Position numbers and translations under genes: made by a program. A model generated the notes under the pieces. The model had not been told where the DNA came from, searched no databases, and saw only the letters and a list, made by a program, of their open reading frames with translations. 64,000 nucleotides of DNA from Fallopia convolvulus (Eukaryota > Streptophyta > Magnoliopsida > Caryophyllales > Polygonaceae). Positions 55,601 through 64,000 of this stretch are shown one piece after another. The stretch's first letter is position 1, and each line of letters begins with the position of its first letter. The stretch covers positions 6,019,001-6,083,000 of the forward strand of contig OZ024721.1 in the NCBI GenBank assembly GCA_964016875.1, read 5' to 3'.

Positions 55601-58567
55601 GAAGCAGAAAAGGAGGTAAAGAGGGAGCTGAAGCTTACCATGTCACTAGAAGAAATCATGAGGTTTCAGAAGTTTAGGCATATTTGGATGAATCTAGGGG
55701 TAAAAACATGGATGTGGATTTCTCGCCTTGGACCCGGGCAAGCATCAGAACCTCGTTATCCCAGTGAAGGTTGAAGAAGCTCGAACTACTTTGAACCAGA
55801 TGGGGGCATACAAAGCCCTAAGTAGTGATGGGTTTCAACCGATATTTTATAAGATGTGTTATGAGACGATGGGTAGGTTAGGCAAGCTCCTAAAAGTGAT
55901 CAATGACACTCTAATCTCTCTCATGAGCTAGCTTCGGCCAATTAGCCTATGCAACGTGATGTATAAGATCATCACCAAGATTCAAACCAATCAACTTGAA
56001 CCTCTTATGCCTCTTCTCATTGGCCCGATGTAAAATAGGTTTATCTCAATCCTAATTGATAATATTGTTTGTTTCAAGAAGTTGTTCAATCGATGAGGAA
56101 CAAGAGAACGAGCAAGCGATGGATGCTACTAATGTTGGTCCTTGAGAAGGCGTACGATCGCCTAAGATGGGATTTTGTTGTTGGCACACTCCAGGATGCT
56201 AGGCTACCCAATTGTTGGATATAATGGATCCAATAGTGTATTTCTTCCTCATATTTGCATTGTTGTCGAGTAGTTTGGGCCTCCAAGGGGAATCAAACAA
56301 GGGGGCCCCATCTCGCCATACCTCTTTATCTTGTCCATTGAGTGGCTGATTAATAATGCGGTGCTAAAGGGTCGTTGAGGCCAATCTCGGTTTGCATAGG
56401 CGCTCCTAAGAAATCACACTTATTTTTCTCCGACGACATCATTGTTATGGATAGAGCATCCTTCCAACAGATGCGAGAGATCATTAGATGCCTTGAACTT
56501 TTCTGCTCCACCTCGGGCCAAAAAGTGATTACATGGAAATCCAAGCTATTTCTCTCGACCAACACCTCAAGAGATCTAGCAAGTGAGCTGGAGAATGTTG
56601 CACGAATCAAAGTCACAAGGAACATTGGAAATTATTTTAGGGCTACAAGCTCTCCATTCGTGAGTAAAAATATACTTTCTTTGATATGTTGAACAAAGCA
56701 AAGAAATGACTTTCTGAATGGAAGGTAAGTCCTTGAGTTTGGCAAGGCGCATCACACTCGCCAAGTTTGTCTTGTCTTTTATCCCTTATTATACCATGAA
56801 CTCGGTGTTTCTTTTGGGGACTACTTGGAAAGAGTTCGACCGCATGAAAAGAAGCTTCACTTAGGGGTACTTGGAGCACTCTACGAAGGTTCACTTGGTG
56901 GAATGGGAGGAGGTGTTCCTTTCGAAGGACGTCAAGGGGTTGGTTATTTGTTAAGTGAGAGATATGAACCCAACGGTGGTCCGGAAGCTGGGTTGGCAAG
57001 TGATAGATGGGAAAGGGGGTCTCTAGGGAGAATTGATGATGGCTAAGTATTGGTTGAGATGAGCATGCCACATCCTAGTGCAATCATTGAGTACTAGCAT
57101 CTTGACGGTATGGTGAGGAATAAATTAGGTTCTTTAAGAGGTTGTGCAGAACAAGCTCTCGTGGAACTTGGGGAATGGCAACCAAATTCGCTTTTGGAAG
57201 GACGTTTGGTTTGAAAATTGCACACTATCGATACTCAATTAGCTAGTCCCTTGTCTTGAAGGATGATAGAACCTGTAAGATTAGATACTAATGGGATTCA
57301 GAGCAGGGTTGGAGGTGGACAGAATTCTCGGATCTCCTTCCGATGCTTACCCTCATCAAATTGGTCAGTGTAGTAGTCATGGACGAACCTAGAATTGACA
57401 ACTCTCTCTCTTTGGGCGACAGACCCATTGGGCACCTACTCGGTGGCTTCGACCTATTGGATCCTGAGGGCGTCATCCACTCCAATCATTAATGAATATC
57501 TTCGATGCCTCTTCAAATTGATATGGAAGATTGATGTATCAGAATGTATACATTGCTTCCTCAAGCTTGTCTTAAAAGGGGAAAATCTTGACAAATTTTG
57601 AACAAAATATGAGTTGACTCTCAAGCCGCACTCTCTATAGTGTTTTTGGCGCACATTATGATTCCCTTGTCCACCCCTTAAGGGATTTCTAGATGACCGC
57701 AAATATATGACATTGACTTTTTCCAGCCAACAAAGTTCTTTGCCATGAATCCATTTAGTTAGGTTAAAAGTTGCCTCAATAGATCCTTCCAAATTGGAGA
57801 CAGGCCTGTTAGTAGGGTGTTGTTCACGATATATGGCAGCTTGGTGGTCTTAGAAGTTGTGTAATGTCAAAGTTTCAGGGGTAAGTCTCCCCTGTAGAAC
57901 TGCCATATCTTCCATACCGAACAAGCGAATGAGCTATTTTGGCTAAGGAGATTAGAGGTAGCATGTCACAATGTATAGTTAGGAGTGAGCTGATGGTTGC
58001 TTGGGAGAGATTGATTGACAATTGGGTGAAAGTAAATATGGATGGTTTAGTGCAAGGCCCTTTGGGAACAACCATGGTTGGGGGAGTACTCATAAGGATG
58101 AAGGCAATTAGGTTATTGGCTTTGCATGTAACATGGGATCATGTTTCCTTCCCACAAATGAGTTTTACACCAATATACATGGTCAAAATCTGGCGTGGGG
58201 AATGGGGTATAGGAGAATCTTGGTGGAGAACAACTCAAAATTTGTGCTTACTCTAATTGACTCAAGACTTTCCACTTCCCATCCTTTTTGCAGCCTGACC
58301 TTCAAGTGCCAAGGCCTTTTCTGTAGGGATTAGTTATTTAGTTCCACTACTTCTTTTATAAGGCGAACTAGGTGGTGAATCGCCTTGTGTGTACGACTCA
58401 TACGATACCTTTAGGGATCCACTTGTTAAATGACCCGTCTGGAAATATTCAGGACCTACTTTCTAGTGGCTCCAAGGTTGTAGCGATCCCTCATCTTGTT
58501 CCTTTGTGATTCCTTTCCATCTATCTACCTCGGAGGCTAGTTGACATCTTGTTTCTTCGGAAAAAAA
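55600..58567 (+). mobile_element. Decayed LINE with RNase H
   Basis: RT motifs lie scattered in different frames: LNQMGAYKALSSDGF (about 55790), LRPISLCNVMYKIITK (about 55930), PPRGIKQGGPISPYLF (about 56280) and the catalytic block as FFSDDI instead of FADD (about 56432). Next come LSEWKG-like and HLVEWEE-like C-terminal RT parts, an RNase H-like WVKVNMDG (about 58024), and an A-run at 58561-58567. Flanks ATGCAGATGTCTAG (left) and ATGCACATCTAG (right) may be a diverged target duplication. It lacks the 5' half (no endonuclease). Many stops and frameshifts: old. Confidence 0.8.
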
Positions 58568-58800
58568 CCAATGCACATCTAGTACATATATGTGAGCTCA
58601 TATTGACCAATGATTATCCACAAATATGAAAAAATGTATGCACATTAAAATTCATGCATATAATTAAACACGAAAAAGTTCGAAAAAAGATGCATATATA
58701 GTACAAAATTGTGTGCATATAGATGAATATTGATGCACACATTGACAAAATTTTATACATGTTGTGTGCACATTAACATGAATGTATTTTTCAAAAAAAT
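58567..58800. repeat. TGCACAT-word repeat, right part
   Basis: Continuation of the repeat at 55320-55600, with AATGCACATCTAG, ATGCACATT, GATGCACACAT and TGTGCACATTAAC words. Confidence 0.55.
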
Positions 58801-61436
58801 GCCTTTTTATTTAGATAAAATTCATCACATCCAATTTTTTCATTGATTTTTTGGTAGAATTTTCATTGATTTTTTTGAATCAACGGTCCATGATCTTTCG
58901 TTTTTTTATTGCTTGGGCCTATTATTAAAATGCACTCTTTTAAATCAGAAAAATCTAAAATAGAGAACGATTAACAAAACTAAAATACAAATTTAAAATA
59001 TAATGTCAAAAATGTATTACGTTATCATTAAATTGATAGTTAATACAATGATGGTTTCTAATTCCCCGGCTTACTACTTAGTATATGTACAGTTGTGATA
59101 AATGATTTTTTTAGTCAGAGTAGATAAAATACTTGATGAGTAAGAAAAAGAGCTTTTACGAGTGCTGAAAGACAAATAATAATGGTTCTTACCGATATGA
59201 TCTTTTAGAATTCCCGAGCGAGCTATAACTACATCAACAATGGGGACCGAATATTCGGTAAGGAGGTCATCCTCCAAAATCAACCTATTTTTCATAAGAA
59301 AGCGGATAAGGTTGCTTTCTCCCTTCATTGCTTGTTCGTGGCTAGTGGTTTTGTTCTTAATGTGATGATATATTTGAACTACATCGATCATCTGATGTAT
59401 TTTCGTTCCAATGGTAAACTTTTCTATTTCGATTTCATTGTTATTATAGCGCTAAAACGAAATTGCTAAGTTTCGGGCTTAAAGTAATAAAGAGAGTGTT
59501 TTGTAAATGGTTGACTTAAATTTATTAATGACGTGCATGAGATATTTATACAAGAGAAGATAGCATATAGAGAATAACCTATCACAATATTCTAGGTGAC
59601 AAACTATGGGAAGAATAAAAGACATTACGTAAAACTAGAACAATATCTTCCTAGAATATATGTAGCAATATGTCATGTTTCTGATGGTTATCATGCACTC
59701 ACAAGCTAGACGATCAGAGGAAAAGTTTAAGCTTGGTGATGATTTATTTTGTGAAGTCGGGTCGAGTCATCCGTAGGTGGTCCTTGTTTCGCTGGAGTCA
59801 CCCGGAGGCAGTCTTTGTTTCGTGGGAGTCACCCAAAAGTGGTATTAGTTTTTTGGAGTCGGGACATGAAAGTATAGGAAAGGTAACCATCAAATTATTC
59901 GGTCTTGTAGTCTCGTGATTGAGTAAGTTTTTATAAATTGCTTGGCGATGAGGTTGGTAGTTGAATTTTGTTGATTCTGTGTTGAATGGTTTCGAGTTAT
60001 TACTTAATTAGTAGATATTATTTGAACACTTTCAAAGTGCTACTTGGTAGATATTATATGGAGCAATTGATGGTGAAAACTAAAGAGATATTTCTAACTT
60101 TTAATCAAGCAACATAAATGATTATTTGAGTAGGGAGAAAACATAATATAACAATCTGGGAGAGTTGGTAGAGAGTTTGAAAGCTGAAATCATTTCCAAA
60201 CTTGATCATGAAGATGACCTTTCTATTGAACCATTTAGGATCAATTTGGGTGATAAAGGAGGTGTGTCAACTAGTCGAATTGACGATGTTGAGGCGTGAA
60301 TATTTTTATTCTACTTGATTGTTTCATTTCTTTAACTTTGTTGTCTTGAAGTTGCCCTTTATTTTTTTTGCTTAAACTACTCTCTAGATGGATGTCGCCC
60401 AAGTATGAATGTGGGTATGTAAAACAAGGTTTTCATATTCTAGATTGGAGTTTTCGAGCTGGGCAGAACATACGTCCCCAAATTGAGGAGGCAAAGAAGT
60501 GCTAGAATTATGCTTTAGAGGTTTGGTGTGAGGAGGAGTTTGATCGGTATTCATCAACTTTTACATGTTGTGTCGAAGGGGGCTTTTGGAGCTACAAAGT
60601 CTATTGGAAAACGCTAACATCTCATCTTCAAGATTAGAAGATTATGCTTATCTTATGAAATCTCTTGAATTATGGAGTAAGATTTCCCACCAATTGTCTC
60701 ATTGCTTTGAAGATTTATCCAACCTATTAAGGAAGCTTCTTTTAGCTCTTTATGATTTTGATTGGAATATAATTGTTGGTAGAGAGGTTTCTGGCGACAA
60801 GTCCCACAAGGAGAACTAGCTTCTAAATTTAAATATCATATCGTCTTATTCATTTACTTAGACGACTCTAACGAACATCTAGTTTGATTTGTTCATGCTA
60901 GTGTAAATAAATTTTACTTTTCAATACTATCTGTATTAAACTATTAATCGTTTACAATGCATTACCTAAAAGTCAAAGAAAGATTTATATCTTTGCTATC
61001 TATGTTAAACTCTTTACTCTTTAACCTCCACTACTCTATTTATCTTTACTTACTTACCCATGTCAAGGCATGAGATGTTTTTTTATTAAATTATATTATA
61101 TATGAATATGTCCATATATAAATATATGCATAATTTCATAATTTTTTTCTTTTCTCAAGACTTTCTTCTTTAAAAAACCACTCCCCCAACATTAAACACA
61201 CAAATTCCTTCAATTTTGACTTGCCTCCACTTATCAACTTAAAACTCTATTTTCCGGAGGGGTAAGAGGTTACAATTTGACTTGGGATAATATTCCAACA
61301 CAAGATTAACAATTATAATGTAGATCGAGTGTGGATCACAATCGAATCTCGTTGTAAGAAAGTTGAATATGATTAAATTAAAGCCCAAAATACTAACCAA
61401 AACAAGCAAATGACATGTTATAACATAAAAGAGATT
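58801..61436. other. No gene identified; scattered short ORFs
   Basis: ORFs at 59074-59391 minus (105 codons) and 60565-60819 plus (84 codons, Leu-rich, LEDYAYLMKSLELWSKISH) look protein-like, as does an open stretch at about 60174-60299 ending in TGA (LKAEIISKLDHEDDLSIEP). I cannot link them to a family or to splice sites. They may be fragments of one plus-strand transposon gene at 60.1-60.8 kb. Confidence 0.35.
59764..59855 (+). repeat. 31-bp tandem repeat, three copies
   Basis: Units start GAGTCATCC, GAGTCACCC and GAGTCACCC at 59764, 59795 and 59826 (31, 31 and 30 bp), sharing GTTTCG and GTGGT/GCAGT positions. A fourth unit begins GAGTCGGG and is truncated. Confidence 0.8.
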
Positions 61437-62406
61437 CACTACAACAAAAAGGTGTTTTGGCGAGAAAAATTTTCCTCGTTAAAAGTGGAGATTTTGTTGC
61501 TAAAGGTGTTTTGCGAGGAAATTAATTTCCTCGCAAGTTCGTCGCAGAAAGCTCGTCAAGGAAGGGTTTGCGCGAGGAAAAAAATATTTTCTCGGAAAAG
61601 CCTTTTCGCGATGATAATAATTTTTCTCGGTATTACAATTTCACGAGCATTATTTTTCTCGCAAAAAGGTATACAATTTCGTTGCCAAATAAGAGGAAGG
61701 ACTAGACAATGGTCGTTGAATATTGTTGTCGACCAAATAAATTTTCTCGCTAATCCTTTTATTTCCTCGTTAAAAATTCTTTGTAATTAAAATATTATAA
61801 ATAAAAAATATTAAAATAATATTAGCAACGAGTTTTTTCCTCGAGATATGTATTTTTTATCGAGAAAAGCAAATTTCTCGCTAGTTATACCATTTTAGCA
61901 AGAAAATAACTTTTCTCACTAATCCTTTTATTTTCTCGTTAAAAATGCCTCGTAATTAAAATATTATAAATAAAAAAATATTTAAAATAATATTAGCGAC
62001 GATTTTTTTCCTCGAGATATGTACTTTTTATCGAGAAAATCAAACTCATCACTATTTATACCCTTTTAGCAAGAAAATATTATCTCGGTACATCGATCAT
62101 ATAGCTAAATATAGTTTTTGGTGAGAAAGTTATTTCATTGCTAAATGTATCTTTTTAGTGAGAAAATGTATTATGGTCAATATAAAGAGATGTTTTAGCG
62201 ATAAAATTGATAAAAAAAATATAAAACCTACAAAATATCAAGAAAATGACTACTTTAATTTTAATATAAATAGTTATAATTCAATAATACGAAGTATATT
62301 AAAATCCTAATAAAAACAATTTAATAGAATATAATATATGTATTTCTAGCAAACCTAGTAATTGGACTAGTGAAAACTAAATTTCAAATAAAAATGAGCT
62401 AAAAGT

Positions 62407-62895
62407 CTAACTATCAAGTGGTTGGTTGTTGAAGTTTGCCATAAACTCTTCAAATTTCTTCGTCTTCTCTTCCAATGCATTGATTTGCTCATTTTGAGAT
62501 TTGATCTTATCTTCCAAGGCTTTGTTTTTATCATGCATTTCATGCAACGATGATTGAGAATGCTTAGCTGGTGTAGGACGAGGTCCAAAACCACAACCTT
62601 TGATGTAGCCTGATTTTGCTCCAAGAACTTTTTTTACAGATTTCGTCATCGGTCATTGTGCGAGTTCCATCTTCTTTAGTTGTCTCTGTTCGCATTAGCA
62701 CCATTTGATCATACAAATCGAGAAAATTGAGTAAAGCTTAACACTATAATCTGGAAGCAATACCTATATACCAAAAAAGGAAAACATATGACATACATAT
62801 AATTCTTTGGCTTTCGGATTCCACCCTTTTGTAGTGCTCTTATACTGACTTTCAAATTGATCAATTGCACCAAGCATCTCACCTTTTTGTATAGC
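62407..62895 (-). CDS. CACTA-associated Transposase_24-like protein, 3' exons (partial)
   Basis: Two exon-like blocks. 62797-62895 (33 codons: GEMLGAIDQFESQYKS, KGWNPKAKEL) has an AG acceptor at its start and GTATGTC after it. About 62407-62736 contains TRTMTDDEICKKVLG, SGYIKGCGFGPRP and a coiled-coil end (LEDKIKSQNEQINALEEKTKK). VLG..SGYIKG.G.GP and TDDEI..KVLG are the signature of the plant CACTA-associated Transposase_24 family, which accompanies TNP2. The phase between the two blocks does not join cleanly at the acceptor I chose (62737-62738), so either the junction is a few bases off or the gene is damaged. Earlier exons lie to the right, possibly beyond the edge. Confidence 0.6.
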
Positions 62896-63857
62896 CTACA
62901 AAATCAAATAAGATATTTACGCAGTCAAACTTCCTGAACATGTATATTGAAACAACGCTATATGAACACAATCAATCATCATATACAAAGCTACTTAAAA
63001 TTGAAGGTAACAAATACACATTATTTCATGAATTACATCAAGCAGCAGGAAATTACCATAAACAATTTTAAACATGTATGAAATGAATACAAGGGTAGAT
63101 TTTGTAATATAAAGACATGAAATTACCATAAACAAGAAGCTCTAAGTAAGAATTGAAACTTACTAACAACTATAAACTTTTTTCTACCCCTAAATTGAAG
63201 GAAAATGAAAAAACAAGTCAAAAACTAGTATGAAAACAAAGTCAACAAACAATAAATAATAGCATCAAACACAAACAATAACAACAAACAACAATTATAA
63301 AAAAAGCATGTTTCTTCAGGTTAAATTATAACTGAAAAAAGTTGATGCATACAAAAGCAAACACTAAATGTACCATATTCATCTAAAGCCATTCACTCCA
63401 GAACTTTCTATAAAACATTAAAACATACATAATAAGACAAGTCAGCAGGCCATTCATTCATATACAACTAACATTTCATTAGCAAGCCATTCACTCCACA
63501 ACTTTCTATGTAGAATCTATTATTTTGCCTAAGCATTCAGATAAATAATGCAGCAGAATGAAGCTTATAGTCTTCTCAGCATTGCAAGCCCTAAATTTAT
63601 CTATATCTTGCATAATTGCATGCATGATAAAAGTAGACAGATAACGATGTATTTCAGCAACATATATTGGTTATTGAAATATGCAATCACACTTTTCATC
63701 AAATTCATTAATTTCTTCATTTGTCTTTCCTCTCTTACTTTCCCTCTCCATCACTTTCTTTCCCACATTATAGCAAACATAAAACACAGAACTTAGACTG
63801 ATAATAATCAATTAAAAATTAATCAAACATAAGAAGGATCTAATATTCTAATCATAC
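62896..63857. other. Probable intron or CACTA interior, no coding seen
   Basis: AT-rich. An imperfect repeat of GCAAGCCATTCACTCC (63481) and AAAGCCATTCACTCC (63386) with TTTCTAT after each is present. The 82-codon ORF at 63548-63796 is hydrophobic low-complexity and not convincing. Confidence 0.4.
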
Positions 63858-64000
63858 CTGAAGGTGATCCAGTACAATAAGCTGTAGCTCTTTTCCTGTA
63901 ATACAGACAGTCTTTGATACACGTTTAAGTCCCTGCTTGGAACAACCTATAACCAGATCAGAACTAAAAAAGGAGGCCATTCGTTCAGACAATTCAAGAT
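63858..64000 (-). CDS. Exon of an unidentified gene, runs off the window
   Basis: Read on the minus strand, one frame is open to the edge (LELSERMASFFSSDLVIG ... ELQLIVLDHLQ), ending in CAG with the canonical donor GTATGA (63852-63857). The sequence looks protein-like (balanced composition, no repeats) but I do not recognise it. It may be an upstream exon of the CACTA-linked gene or of a host gene into which the CACTA element inserted. Confidence 0.4.

Larger units (their letters stand above)
61437..64000 (-). mobile_element. CACTA (En/Spm) transposon, left end; right end outside the window
   Basis: Starts CACTACAACAAAAAGG, the canonical CACTA terminus, preceded by ATT (61434-61436) as a possible 3-bp target duplication. 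61437-62200 is packed with subterminal words in both orientations (GCGAGAAAA, TTTTCTCGC, TTCCTCG), typical of the transposase-binding regions. Exons of a Transposase_24-like gene follow on the minus strand. The opposite end is not in view, so total length is unknown. Confidence 0.8.

Overview
The window is eudicot-type nuclear DNA, AT-rich and dominated by transposable elements. The evidence is an intron-containing R2R3-MYB gene with the plant exon layout, P-class PPR and NIN-like gene remnants, and Ty1/copia, TRIM, LINE, hAT, Stowaway, Tourist, MULE-like, Helitron-like and CACTA elements. I cannot name the species. No bacterial-style operon, CRISPR array or phage is present.

Layout. 1-6860: intergenic, with a Stowaway MITE split by a hAT element. 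6866-9198: the one apparently intact host gene, an R2R3-MYB of the secondary-wall MYB20/43 type (three exons, 284 codons), with a Tourist-like MITE in intron 2. About 9.26-35.63 kb: a nest of retroelements starting just downstream of the MYB stop. Its outer layer is a decayed minus-strand copia element. A plus-strand LINE sits between its pol and gag parts, and a complete 10.2-kb minus-strand copia element with its own LTRs and an extra 3' ORF sits just upstream of its gag. To the left, a 338-bp TRIM carries a 4.6-kb plus-strand copia element inside its own LTR. Both insertions there have exact 5-bp target duplications.

37.2-44.7 kb: a cluster of non-autonomous DNA elements. Two MULE-like elements (9-bp duplications) and one fragment carry arrays of the word TTGTTCAT/ATGAACAA. 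One is split by a hAT MITE, and it lies inside one arm of a ~1-kb inverted repeat. 45-47.4 kb: a minus-strand PPR gene broken by one nonsense codon and two frameshifts. 48.1-48.6 kb: a GGTTCCGG-rich hAT MITE. 50.9-55.3 kb: two Helitron-like elements in opposite orientation flank a decayed 3' part of a NIN-like (NLP) transcription factor gene. 55.3-58.8 kb: a heavily decayed RNase H-bearing LINE inside a TGCACAT-word repeat. 58.8-61.4 kb: no recognisable gene. 61.4 kb to the end: the left end and transposase-associated exons of a CACTA element, then an unidentified exon running off the edge.

Functionally, only the MYB gene looks able to make a normal protein. Every recognisable transposon ORF has stops or frameshifts. 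The most informative content is the insertion history, readable from exact target duplications, and the TTGTTCAT MULE-like family, for which I know no name. All identity and divergence values are by-eye counts.
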